From NCBI GenBank assembly GCA_023442525.1, contig JAEZZA010000016.1:42841-106840 (forward strand): 64,000 bases of DNA, given 5' to 3'. The notes below the pieces were generated by a model that worked only from the letters and a program-made list of their open reading frames with translations, was not told the DNA's origin and ran no database searches. The DNA comes from Bacteroidota bacterium (GTDB lineage: Bacteria; Bacteroidota; Bacteroidia; Bacteroidales; UBA10428). Below are positions 17,946 through 26,541 of this stretch, in pieces. Position 1 is the first letter of the stretch; each line of letters begins with the position of its first letter. Both the position numbers and the translations under genes were made by a program.

Positions 17946-19367
17946 ATGTTTAAAAAAATGAAAATCTTCTTAATTCTACTTGCTTTTACAGTCTCTTTTT
18001 CGGTTTTGGTAAAGGCTCAACCAAAGGTGACATGGATTCAATCTGCCTCTGGAGATTTCTGGAAGGAAAAAAGTGCCGGTTTATCGAAATCTGACCAGAC
18101 CGGCGCTGCAATCATCGGTAATAAGCTTCAGACAGTGGACGGATTCGGCATTTGTTTCAATGAGCTCGGTTGGAAAGCACTGTCGTTTGTTGATAATGCT
18201 ACCCGCGAGAAAATTATTGGGGAATTGTTTAACCCCAAAACAGGTCTTCGGCTGAATATTTGCCGCATGCCCATTGGCGCCAACGATTATTCGCTCGATT
18301 ATTATTCGCTCAATGACACGCCGGGAGATTTTGAAATGAAGAACTTCTCTATAGAACGGGATAAAAAGAATCTGATACCTTTTATAAAATCCGCACAGAA
18401 ATACCGTCCCGATCTGAAGATATGGGGTTCGCCATGGACGCCTCCAAGCTGGATGAAGACTAACAATCATTATGCCTGCCATCCCGACGTGGTAAACGAC
18501 ATGACACCGGAACAGGCTGGTAAGGAAGGGGTTACTCAATTCAGGATGAAGCCTGAATACCTCAGTGCTTATGCACTTTATTTTGTAAAATATGTATCTG
18601 CATATAAAAATGAAGGTATCAAAATTACAGCCATTCATCCGCAGAACGAAATGAATTCATGCCAGAATTTTCCATCATGTCTGTGGAATTCAACAAGCCT
18701 GGGTCATTTCATTGGCAAATATCTGGGACCGGCTCTTAAAGAATCACATCCGGATGTTCAGCTCTGGTATGGGACCTATGAAAGGCCGCTGGTTGAAAAA
18801 ATCGATACTATTTTAACCGATCCGGAAATTGCCCAATATATTTCGGGCGTAAGTTTTCAATGGTCAGGAAAACATGCCATTCCCGGCGTTCATAGTAAAT
18901 ATCCGAAGTTAAAGGTTATGCAGAGTGAGACAGAATGCGGCGACGGTTCCAACGATTGGAAAGCGGCCGAATACACTTTTTCACTGATGAATCATTATTT
19001 CAAAAATGGAATCAGTGTTTACTCATTCTGGAACAGCATTCTCGATGAAACCGGCAAGAGTATGTGGGGATGGAAACAGAATTCCATGATCAGCATCAAT
19101 AGTAAAACGGGTGAGGTGACTTATAATCCTGAATTTTATCTGCTTAAGCATTTCAGCGCCTTTATCGAGCCGGGGGCATACATGCTTGAAATCACAGGAA
19201 AGGCTGAAAACATTCTGGCTTTCAGAAATCCTGACAATACTATTGTTGTGATTTATGGAAATACCGGTGACAAGGCAACTCGATTGCAATTAACCATCGA
19301 TAAATACCTATTGGATACATCCATTGATCCGCATACGTTCAATACCTTTATAATACCGAAACGGTAA
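17946..19367 (+). CDS. Secreted glycoside hydrolase family 30
   Basis: 473 residues; signal peptide about 1-24 (ends V-K-A-Q; Met5 is another possible start). GH30 signatures: V-D-G-F-G-I-C near 64-70, G-S-P-W-T-P-P-S-W-M-K (161-171), acid/base in H-P-Q-N-E (Glu235), nucleophile in M-Q-S-E-T-E (Glu328). The barrel is followed by the usual small beta domain. GH30 members act on beta-glucosyl, beta-1,6-glucan or beta-xylan links. It starts 19 bp after the glycyl radical enzyme, so it may share that transcript, though functions look unrelated. Confidence 0.9.
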   Translation: MFKKMKIFLILLAFTVSFSVLVKAQPKVTWIQSASGDFWKEKSAGLSKSDQTGAAIIGNKLQTVDGFGICFNELGWKALSFVDNATREKIIGELFNPKTGLRLNICRMPIGANDYSLDYYSLNDTPGDFEMKNFSIERDKKNLIPFIKSAQKYRPDLKIWGSPWTPPSWMKTNNHYACHPDVVNDMTPEQAGKEGVTQFRMKPEYLSAYALYFVKYVSAYKNEGIKITAIHPQNEMNSCQNFPSCLWNSTSLGHFIGKYLGPALKESHPDVQLWYGTYERPLVEKIDTILTDPEIAQYISGVSFQWSGKHAIPGVHSKYPKLKVMQSETECGDGSNDWKAAEYTFSLMNHYFKNGISVYSFWNSILDETGKSMWGWKQNSMISINSKTGEVTYNPEFYLLKHFSAFIEPGAYMLEITGKAENILAFRNPDNTIVVIYGNTGDKATRLQLTIDKYLLDTSIDPHTFNTFIIPKR

Positions 19368-19403
19368 TTGTCTTGAAGTCATTGCAAGGAGCGTAGCGAC
19401 GAA

Positions 19404-19445
19404 GCCCTGCCTGCCGGCAGGCAGGGCTCTGCCCGGACAGGCAGA
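19404..19445 (+). repeat. Palindromic repeat, left of VOC gene
   Basis: A perfect 24-bp palindrome at 19404-19427 (half site GCCCTGCCTGCC), followed by CTCTGCCCGGACAGGCAG. A diverged copy in opposite orientation lies at 20661-20694, so the two enclose the VOC-family gene. Upstream text ATTGCAAGGAGCG recurs in modified form near 60.39 kb. Typical dispersed intergenic repeat of Bacteroidetes. Confidence 0.7.
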
Positions 19446-19483
19446 TCGCTATACTAAACTTCTACCGATCAACACCGTGAAGA

Positions 19484-20554
19484 CTAATTCCTGAGATCCT
19501 TTGCCCGGTTAAATGAAATGGCCTTAAGAAGCCACCGGGGAAGGGCCTTTTCAGGTTTCCGCTTCCGGAGGTTCAGATACCAGCCTACACTTTTGAGAAT
19601 AGGTATTTTGTGAGTCTCTACAAACTCAATCAGCGTGCCGTCGGGATCTTCGGTGTATGAGAACGAACCGGCAGCTTCGCCCATGTCGAAACTATGGTCT
19701 ACATCAACGGTGAAAGGGAATCCCTTCTGGCGGCATTCTTCTCTGAGGAGATTCATTCCTGTGATATCGAAGCAGAGGTGAATAAAACCGAGGTCTCCCC
19801 AAAATCTTTCTTTATAGATCTTTTGAGGTTCCCGGTCGGTTACCTGAACCAGTTCGATTTCACTGGTTCCGAAAAGCGGACTGAAAGCGCCAAGACGGGG
19901 TTTGCTGTGACGGAGAAGTACCCTGCGGAACTGGTTATTACCGCCGGGAAGTTTAGCAAACTCGCCGAATACAGAGGTTTCGTCGAAGATGACCTGATCA
20001 TATCCCAGAATGCCTTTGTAAAAATCGATGGACTTATCCATATCCGTAACTCCAACAATTACCCCGTAAGCAGCACCGGTAAATTTCTTCTCGTTGTGAA
20101 ACCAGGTGGTACTGGTAACCAACTGGAAAATGTTATTATAGGGATCTTTGATAAAGAAATGCTCTTTTCCCCTGGGATCGCGCAGAATACCGCTGAGCAT
20201 ATTAACGCCTTTTGATTTCAGATCGTTGTAGGTTTGATGGGCGTTATGACATTTAATTTTTGCGGCAATAATACCCAGATCGCCAAGTTGGATTTCAAAT
20301 TTGGGCGACAATGGAGTACGCTCCACATACTGCCAGATCTCAAACCCTCCTCCTCCCTGCATGTTCAGGGCAAGCGCAGCATGCCTTTTCTGAGGTTCAC
20401 CACCCGTATAGGGAAGCATGTGCTCAGCCACAGCTTTGTCTTCGAACATTCGGATATCTACACCAAAAACCATGATATACCATTTCCATGCTTCTTTAAT
20501 ATCGGGTACGCCAATACCTATCTGCTGTATCCCACTAATTACCTTTTCTTTCAA
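19484..20554 (-). CDS. Two-domain VOC (glyoxalase/dioxygenase-like) protein
   Basis: 356 residues, no signal. Two vicinal-oxygen-chelate modules: residues ~6-150 (I-S-G-I-Q-Q-I-G-I-G-V-P-D-I ... D-P-Y-N-N-I-F-Q-L-V) and ~160-315 (Y-G-V-I-V-G-V-T-D-M-D-K-S ... E-D-P-D-G-T-L-I-E-F-V-E). The C-terminal ~40 residues are basic and may contact membrane or partner. Family members include glyoxalase I, extradiol dioxygenases and epimerases; which reaction occurs here cannot be told. The D-P-D-G-T-L-I-E-F segment retains the final metal-binding Glu. Flanked by inverted palindromic repeats. Confidence 0.8.
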   Translation of the reverse strand: MKEKVISGIQQIGIGVPDIKEAWKWYIMVFGVDIRMFEDKAVAEHMLPYTGGEPQKRHAALALNMQGGGGFEIWQYVERTPLSPKFEIQLGDLGIIAAKIKCHNAHQTYNDLKSKGVNMLSGILRDPRGKEHFFIKDPYNNIFQLVTSTTWFHNEKKFTGAAYGVIVGVTDMDKSIDFYKGILGYDQVIFDETSVFGEFAKLPGGNNQFRRVLLRHSKPRLGAFSPLFGTSEIELVQVTDREPQKIYKERFWGDLGFIHLCFDITGMNLLREECRQKGFPFTVDVDHSFDMGEAAGSFSYTEDPDGTLIEFVETHKIPILKSVGWYLNLRKRKPEKALPRWLLKAISFNRAKDLRN

Positions 20555-20660
20555 ATTACTGCCTGTTAAATATTAATAATAGAATTCTAATCGTCTTATC
20601 TACTGATATCCAGTATCCAGATTCCAGTATTCCGGAACTGGCATCCTGTTCAACGTCTTT

Positions 20661-20694
20661 CCTGTGCGGGCAGATTCCTGCCTGCCGGCAGGCA
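20661..20694 (-). repeat. Palindromic repeat, right of VOC gene
   Basis: A 16-bp perfect palindrome at 20679-20694 (TGCCTGCCGGCAGGCA) plus flank; read on the minus strand it matches most positions of the element at 19408-19440. It lies between the VOC gene and the SDR gene end. Confidence 0.65.
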
Positions 20695-20710
20695 ATGACC
20701 GAGACTTTCC

Positions 20711-21508
20711 TCACGTGGGACTTGCTCTGTTTACAATCCAGTAATACGCCGGCGGTAAAATCCGTTTCACCAGCAGAAGGAATCGTTCGGCAAAGCCTAT
20801 AAATACCTCCTTGCGGTCGCGTTCAATGGCATTGGCTATAATATGTACACACTTTTCTACGCTCACGCCATTGGCCTGACCCTTATCCATTTTTCCATAC
20901 TTTTTCCCTTCACCGGTAAGCGAATTGATGGAAATATCAGTTCGCACCCTGCCGGGACAAATAATGGTGACTGTCACATTCTTATCGGAACACTCAGCCC
21001 TGAGTGTCTCAAAAAATCCATGTAATGCATGCTTTGAGGCGGAGTAAGCACTCCGCATTCTGAAGCCATATTTACCGGCCATACTGCTTACAACCGTAAT
21101 ATTCCCTCCCCCGTTTGATATCATCCAGGGAAGTACCGTTTTTGTAACGCCCAAAGCGCCAAAAAAGTTCACTTCCATTAACGCGCGATCGACGTCAATA
21201 GATGTGTTCAGGGCTTCGGACCGCTGGCTGACCCCTGCATTATTTACAAGAATATCCAGCCGGGGAACCAGTTTTTGTATTTCCGCCGATGCTTGTGCAA
21301 TCTCGGCGGGTTTAGTGACATCAAGGGGAATTACATGGCATCGGTTAGCCGAGATACCGTCTAGCTTTTGCTTCAGCTCCGACAGCTTGTTAACATCGCG
21401 TGATGAAAGAATTACAGTGGCACCCCTGTTGAAAAGCTCATTTGCCAGTGCGTTCCCAATGCCTGAAGATGCACCGGTTATCCAGGCTGTTTTACCTTGG
21501 AGTTTCAT
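20711..21508 (-). CDS. Short-chain dehydrogenase/reductase
   Basis: 265 residues. NAD(P)-binding T-G-A-S-S-G-I-G (11-18), structural N-N-A-G (89-92), catalytic Ser141/142 and Y-S-A-S-K (Tyr155, Lys159): a classical SDR. The Arg-rich early region S-S-R-D after beta-2 suggests NADP preference. It overlaps the upstream acyltransferase gene by 4 bp (ATGA), so the two are translated from one message and are probably involved in lipid metabolism together; C-terminal hydrophobic patch (F-L-L-L-V-K-R-I-L-P-P-A-Y-Y-W-I-V) may touch the membrane, as in Bacteroidetes acyl-glycerol or sphingolipid-type SDRs. Confidence 0.88.
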   Translation of the reverse strand: MKLQGKTAWITGASSGIGNALANELFNRGATVILSSRDVNKLSELKQKLDGISANRCHVIPLDVTKPAEIAQASAEIQKLVPRLDILVNNAGVSQRSEALNTSIDVDRALMEVNFFGALGVTKTVLPWMISNGGGNITVVSSMAGKYGFRMRSAYSASKHALHGFFETLRAECSDKNVTVTIICPGRVRTDISINSLTGEGKKYGKMDKGQANGVSVEKCVHIIANAIERDRKEVFIGFAERFLLLVKRILPPAYYWIVNRASPT

Positions 21509-22872
21509 ATTATGCTCTTATTCCGGTTTATAATATCAGTCATCTTTTCTATGATCTTTTTCCTTGACAGGACCAGCGACTTCATTTTGGTTTTATTCCG
21601 CAGAAATGAAAAACGCAGTGATGCTCTGAACTTTTTAAACCAAATGAAATAATCAAATGCAAACACTCCGGTTACTGGCAGCAAAACTAAATATAGAATG
21701 ATGAGCCAGAATGGCACAGAGAATATTCCGAGAATTCCGGCTATGATCAGGTACCATACCGGAAAGGCAATCATACCTACTACATATTTGAACGAGCTGT
21801 GAAATTGTGGATCTTTAAGGTTTTTGACCCTTGTGCCAGTAAACCAGTAGGGCAAATAATTATTGATAAATCCAAACAAGAATACCGGTGACAGGGCAAT
21901 AAAAAGTGAGCTTTTAAGAATACTTACCAGCAGGTTATCCGGCTTCTTCTTAATGATATGATCCCTGAGATCAGCATTTTTGAGAGCTTGCCGGTAATCG
22001 GCAACCATTTTATCTAAAGCACGGATTTCGTCAATTCCAGACTGCAGTTCACGATCCAGAATATCAATCATTACCTTGTCGGCACGAAATTTATCGTAAA
22101 GCGATGTGCCCTGAATATTGAGTATGCTTCGCATATTATCATTGAAGATCTCCCTCATACTCATATAGAGATCGTAAAACTCCTTTGTTTGAATATCAAT
22201 CACCAGCTTGCGAAGCCTCTCTATATACAAATCCTTAAGCTGGTTAATGGCAGCTACGGGATTACTGTTATAGTCGTTGTAAAAATCGCCTATTTCAATA
22301 GGTTCACCAGCCTGCATCAGCAGTGTGGTGCGGAAATGCTGATAATGCCCGTAATCGATTCCCACAGGAACTATTTTAACTGCGGGTGAAGCACCGAAGT
22401 TTTCCTGTGCCTGGAATGCTATACGGAATAAGCCTTTGACAAGTGGGCGCAACCGGCGGTGATCACCATGGTTTCCTTCGGGATAAATAACCAGGGGATT
22501 ATGACGGTTATGAAGCACCTTTGTGGTTTTATCGAATACTGCATCATTTTTCTTCACATTTTCAATGCCGTCTCTTATCCGGAATATGGGCATTATATTG
22601 AGATATGTCAGAAAGCTGGTTAGTCTTTTACCTTTGAAAATGTCGGCACGGGCCAGGAACACATGCTGAAACGGGGTTTGTGTCACAAAGGCCATTGCAT
22701 CCATAAGAGCATTCTGGTGATTTGGAGCAATCAAAACAGGTTGGTTACGCGGAATATTTTCCAGGTTTATGAACTCTATATTACGGTAGCTGATCCTAAA
22801 ACAGAGTTTGGCATAACGCTGCAGGAGCCAATAATTCAATGCCCATTCGTCAATCTCTTTCTTCCTCCTCAA
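21505..22872 (-). CDS. PlsC-family lysophospholipid acyltransferase with extra C-terminal membrane domain
   Basis: 455 residues. Acyltransferase motif N-H-Q-N-A-L-M-D near 50 (HX4D-type motif with one more residue between His and Asp, as seen in several Bacteroidetes homologues), Y-P-E-G-N-H-G near 133 (motif III type), and a P-V-G-I-D-Y motif. A long helical stretch (about 240-310) leads to hydrophobic segments around 325-420. The enzyme would esterify an acyl chain to a lysophospholipid or glycerol lipid at the inner membrane. It is first in a two-gene operon with the SDR. Confidence 0.85.
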   Translation of the reverse strand: MRRKKEIDEWALNYWLLQRYAKLCFRISYRNIEFINLENIPRNQPVLIAPNHQNALMDAMAFVTQTPFQHVFLARADIFKGKRLTSFLTYLNIMPIFRIRDGIENVKKNDAVFDKTTKVLHNRHNPLVIYPEGNHGDHRRLRPLVKGLFRIAFQAQENFGASPAVKIVPVGIDYGHYQHFRTTLLMQAGEPIEIGDFYNDYNSNPVAAINQLKDLYIERLRKLVIDIQTKEFYDLYMSMREIFNDNMRSILNIQGTSLYDKFRADKVMIDILDRELQSGIDEIRALDKMVADYRQALKNADLRDHIIKKKPDNLLVSILKSSLFIALSPVFLFGFINNYLPYWFTGTRVKNLKDPQFHSSFKYVVGMIAFPVWYLIIAGILGIFSVPFWLIILYLVLLPVTGVFAFDYFIWFKKFRASLRFSFLRNKTKMKSLVLSRKKIIEKMTDIINRNKSII

Positions 22873-22991
22873 AACTCAGGTATTAAAAATTCTTTTCAAA
22901 AATAATAATTAAAGTCAATCAAGGGCATGATTGATTCATCTGACTTAAAGTGAGATCATTAGCTTTTAGAGTGAAGCAAATCAGCACTGGA

Positions 22992-24329
22992 TCACTCTCC
23001 CACGAGTTTAATCTTCTCCACCTTCGACAGGTCTTTCTCATAAAAAAATGATCCGCCCAGAAACATCAGTGAAGCAGTGAGTAAGGCGGCAGGCAGAATC
23101 GACATAGCGGTTTGAATGTTAGTGGCATCCGAAATTGCACCTATTACTATAGGAGCAAGGGAAGCTCCCAACAGGTTTTGCACAACCACGGCAATGGCAT
23201 ACGACATGGCCCGCATTCCGGCATGAACAACATCCTGTGTAACAGCCGATGATGCAGCAATATATGCGGTGATCATTACTCCCAGTGCAAGCAAAAATAT
23301 ATATTGTAGTTTACCAGGGAATACAACGAATGCCAGGAACAGAAATATAGCCGACAGAAGCGAGGTAATTCCGGGAAATAACAGACGGGCATTGATCTTG
23401 CGCCTACGCCATTTATCGGCAATGTATCCTCCCAGAGGTGCACCTAAAAGGGCAAGTATCATAATTGAACTGGATTTCAATCCGGCCTGGCTTTCAGGTA
23501 GTCCCTGAACCCGGTGAAAATAGGTAGGCAGCCAGGTAATCAGCGAAGTTGTTGTGAAAACAACACCTGCCATACCAAAATACGAGAAAATAAGCGATGG
23601 TTTTGAAGTAAATTCCTTTACCATTTCGCGAATAGTCAGGGAGACTTTTTCGGCCTTTTCGGATTTCTTAATTATTTCAGTTTCTTCAGCTTTCCCTGAT
23701 TTATCAGGTGCAGCTACAGTTTTCTCCAGTGCAACAGTTTTATAATCCTTAATAAAGAAAAACAGTATAGCCACAATAAATCCCGGAATTGCAACCAGAC
23801 CAAAAGCATGGCGCCATCCCCAGTAAGTTGCAATAATACCTCCAAGGCCAACACCAATAGCACTTCCTAAAGGAATAGATGCATTCCATAATCCGATCAT
23901 CCACGATCTTTTTTCCTGCGGGTACAATCCGGCAATCATTGCCGTACCACCTGGTGCATAACCTGCCTCACCCACTCCGATCAGAGTGCGTGCTGAAAAC
24001 AACTGACCAAACGACTTGGTAAGAGCACAGAGCCCTGTTGCCAGGCTCCATAAAACTGCCATCAGGCCGATGGTCTTCTTGCGACTCCACCGGTCGACCA
24101 GGATGGACACCGGAAAAGTAAGGGCTACAATTGACCAATAAACAGCCGAAACCAGCAAACCGCATTGCGTATCGGAGAGTCCCCAGTCAGCTTTTAAAAA
24201 AGGAAATAATGAAGTTACTACTGTTCTGTCGACATAATCGAACATGTAAAGGAGAAATAGAAGTATAAAAACATAATTCGTGTATGGCTTTGAAAACAGG
24301 TAGCCCTCAGGAATAGTTCTTTTGTTCAT
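22992..24329 (-). CDS. MFS transporter
   Basis: 445 residues, about twelve hydrophobic helices with a charged central loop (residues ~195-230, rich in Glu/Lys). Loop 2-3 carries the MFS signature P-V-S-I-L-V-D-R-W-S-R-K-K; the G-V-G-E-A-G-Y-A-P-G-G stretch in helix 4 resembles the spinster / anion-cation symporter branches. Inner-membrane secondary transporter of an unknown, probably organic-acid or sphingolipid-like, substrate. It stands alone on the minus strand, divergent from the flavin reductase gene. Confidence 0.88.
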   Translation of the reverse strand: MNKRTIPEGYLFSKPYTNYVFILLFLLYMFDYVDRTVVTSLFPFLKADWGLSDTQCGLLVSAVYWSIVALTFPVSILVDRWSRKKTIGLMAVLWSLATGLCALTKSFGQLFSARTLIGVGEAGYAPGGTAMIAGLYPQEKRSWMIGLWNASIPLGSAIGVGLGGIIATYWGWRHAFGLVAIPGFIVAILFFFIKDYKTVALEKTVAAPDKSGKAEETEIIKKSEKAEKVSLTIREMVKEFTSKPSLIFSYFGMAGVVFTTTSLITWLPTYFHRVQGLPESQAGLKSSSIMILALLGAPLGGYIADKWRRRKINARLLFPGITSLLSAIFLFLAFVVFPGKLQYIFLLALGVMITAYIAASSAVTQDVVHAGMRAMSYAIAVVVQNLLGASLAPIVIGAISDATNIQTAMSILPAALLTASLMFLGGSFFYEKDLSKVEKIKLVGE

Positions 24330-24476
24330 ATGGTGTTAATTGGGAAACATCCTTCAATGTTAACGATTTCGGTATTGTTTCCGGTTGTCATAAGGACTTT
24401 AAAATTAACAAAAAATGGCGATTTGCATCATTATGAATATATTTACAGTAGTTATGATACATAATATCTCTTAATT

Positions 24477-25001
24477 ATGTTTACGAATATTTTCAAGGCC
24501 ACTGATACAGACAAACTTACAGACAATTTCTTCCGGGTAATTAACAGGGACTGGATGCTGATAACCGCAGGCAGCATACATAACTTCAACACTATGACGG
24601 CCAGTTGGGGCACAACCGGAATACTCTGGAACAAAAAAATTGCTATGTGTTTCATCAGGTCTACGAGGTACACTTATGAATTTGCCGAGCAAAGCGATCA
24701 TTTTACGCTTAGTTTTTTTACTGAGAAATATCGCGACATGTTGAGTTATTGTGGTTCACACAGCGGAAGAAGTGTTAATAAAGTGGAGGTAACAGGATTA
24801 AGGCCCGTGGAAACACCGGCAGGAAGTGTAAGCTTTGAGCAAAGCCGCCTGATATTCGAATGCCGAAAGTTATATACCGATAATTTAAAAGAAGAAAATT
24901 TCATAGATAAGAGGCTGATAGGTCTCCATTACCCCAAAAAAGACTTTCATAAATTGTTTATAGGAGAAATTACCGGTTGTTGGGAAAACCTAAACCCATG
25001 A
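24477..25001 (+). CDS. Flavin reductase-like (FMN-binding split barrel) protein
   Basis: 174 residues. T-A-S-W-G-T-T-G near 42, R-S-T-R-Y-T-Y-E-F, and D-H-F-T-L-S-F-F match the flavin-reductase-like domain that binds FMN in a split beta-barrel. Small anaerobe-type members act as FMN-binding or flavoredoxin-like proteins transferring electrons. The stop overlaps the next ATG by 4 bp (ATGA), so it is co-translated with a DCC-family protein. Confidence 0.85.
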   Translation: MFTNIFKATDTDKLTDNFFRVINRDWMLITAGSIHNFNTMTASWGTTGILWNKKIAMCFIRSTRYTYEFAEQSDHFTLSFFTEKYRDMLSYCGSHSGRSVNKVEVTGLRPVETPAGSVSFEQSRLIFECRKLYTDNLKEENFIDKRLIGLHYPKKDFHKLFIGEITGCWENLNP

Positions 25002-25360
25002 AATCACCATCGGAAACACCTGTGATCATTTATGACGGTGAATGCCGTTTGTGCAACAGGGCAATTCAATTCCTTAAAAGTGAAAAAACGCCTGAAGGGA
25101 TCCGGTTTGTTCCCTCGTCGGATCCGGAAAGTTCGGATAGACTGACAAAGCACGGAATCGATCCGGCCATAACTAATCGATCGGTAGTTTTTATCACGGA
25201 TAGGAAGATCTATACAAAATCCACTGCTGTTATAAAGGCGTTACAGCGCAAGGCCGGAATATGGAAACTGGCTGTAATCATACTGCTGATCCCCAAAGCG
25301 GTACGTGATTTTATTTACGACCGTATTGCCGAACGAAGGAATAAAATAAAAAAAACATAA
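24998..25360 (+). CDS. DCC-family (DUF393) thiol-disulfide oxidoreductase-like protein
   Basis: 120 residues from the ATG at 24998, which overlaps the upstream stop (ATGA); a further upstream ATG at 24977 lies inside the previous gene. Y-D-G-E-C-R-L-C-N-R is the D-x-x-C-x-x-C motif that names the DCC family (thioredoxin-like fold), with F-V-P-S-S-D-P and a C-terminal hydrophobic helix (W-K-L-A-V-I-I-L-L-I-P). Function proposed as thiol redox, not proven for the family. Pairing with a flavin-binding protein suggests a small redox pair. Confidence 0.82.
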   Translation: MKSPSETPVIIYDGECRLCNRAIQFLKSEKTPEGIRFVPSSDPESSDRLTKHGIDPAITNRSVVFITDRKIYTKSTAVIKALQRKAGIWKLAVIILLIPKAVRDFIYDRIAERRNKIKKT

Positions 25361-25463
25361 TTTTTTACTTTCATTTGCAACCTCCGCTTAAAAATGCTGT
25401 CTGTAGTTTAAAGCATTGGTTTTGCCGGCTGCTTCAATAAGTAACCTTAAACTCTAAATTCTA

Positions 25464-26021
25464 TTGACGGTATATCGTGATATACATAAGGATATAATTG
25501 ATTCATGCAAAGCAGGCAATTCCCGTGCACAACACCAGCTTTACCAATTGTACGCGCGGGCTATGTATAATATTTGCTATCGCATGATGAATTCAAGGGA
25601 AGAGGCGGAGGACATGCTGCAGGAATCATTTGCCGAAGCATTTCACCACCTCCACGATTACCGGGGAGACTCCACTTTCGGAGCCTGGTTAAAGCGAATC
25701 ACCATCAATAAGTGTATCAATACACTTAAAAGACGGAGAGCACAGCTCATACCCTACGAAGATGTACCGGAAACCATTGACGCAGGAAATGATGACGGGG
25801 AAATACCCGGATTATCGGTTGAAAATATCCGTCATGCAATGACCATGCTTCCTGAGGGTTACAGGGTAGTTTTCTCACTGTATCTGCTCGAAGGATATGA
25901 CCACGCTGAGATTTCGGAAATACTGGGAGTTTCGGAGGCAACTTCCAAATCACAATATTGCAGAGCTAAACAGAAGATTAAAGAGATCATTATAAGTCAA
26001 AAATATGAGAGACAGGTTTGA
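25464..26021 (+). CDS. ECF-type RNA polymerase sigma factor, TTG start
   Basis: 185 residues. Region 2 (A-R-A-M-Y-N-I-C-Y-R-M-M-N-S-R-E-E-A-E-D-M-L-Q-E) and region 4 (L-P-E-G-Y-R-V-V-F-S-L-Y-L-L-E-G-Y) are clear. The only start that keeps region 2 complete is TTG 25464, because an in-frame TAA lies 9 bp before it and the next ATG is 33 codons in. It overlaps the following membrane protein by 17 bp, the usual layout of a sigma / anti-sigma pair. Predicted to direct the operon that continues through the adhesin-like genes. Confidence 0.88.
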   Translation: MTVYRDIHKDIIDSCKAGNSRAQHQLYQLYARAMYNICYRMMNSREEAEDMLQESFAEAFHHLHDYRGDSTFGAWLKRITINKCINTLKRRRAQLIPYEDVPETIDAGNDDGEIPGLSVENIRHAMTMLPEGYRVVFSLYLLEGYDHAEISEILGVSEATSKSQYCRAKQKIKEIIISQKYERQV

Positions 26022-26541
26022 AGACTTTGTAAGAAATAACCGCGAAGGGTTTGATAATCTCGAACCTGATCCGTCGGTTTGGCACAACCTGAAGAAGGAA
26101 ATCAGGCAGAGTCGATCCTTTGACTGGAAAGTATTTTTGCGACGGGCTGCCATTGTCCTGATCATCTTTTCAGCATCCTATGCAGCCAATGAGTTTATCC
26201 ACCAGTTAAAAAACAACAGGGGTGAGTCGGCAGCCGTAAAGGGTTTTAAGAAAACCGAAGCCTACTATACGCAGCTTGTCAATCAGAAACTCAATGAATT
26301 AAAGCCGGTTATTGAGAATTGTCCGTCATTGCAGGAAGAAATCGACTACGATATGTCGGAACTCGACAGTGTTTACGCTGATCTTAAGAGAGATCTGAAA
26401 GACAACATGGCCAACCAGGAAGTAGTTGAAGCTATTATTGAGAACTACAGACTGAAAATATCTATCCTCGAAGATATTTTAAACGAACTGTCGCCGCTTG
26501 ATGAGGAGTGCATACCAAATAACGCGGGATATGAGATCTAG
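26005..26541 (+). CDS. Probable anti-sigma factor, single-pass membrane protein
   Basis: 178 residues: cytoplasmic N-terminus (1-45, with L-E-P-D-P-S-V-W-H-N-L, common in Bacteroidetes anti-sigma-like proteins), one transmembrane helix (about 46-63), then a highly charged, helical outer part (70-165, coiled-coil-like). No recognisable ZAS domain. Identity as anti-sigma rests on position (overlapping the ECF gene) and topology. It overlaps the next gene by 11 bp. Confidence 0.65.
   Translation: MRDRFEDFVRNNREGFDNLEPDPSVWHNLKKEIRQSRSFDWKVFLRRAAIVLIIFSASYAANEFIHQLKNNRGESAAVKGFKKTEAYYTQLVNQKLNELKPVIENCPSLQEEIDYDMSELDSVYADLKRDLKDNMANQEVVEAIIENYRLKISILEDILNELSPLDEECIPNNAGYEI

Noticed and set aside
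18081..18638. Minus-strand frame of 185 codons
   Set aside because: Antisense to the GH30 gene.
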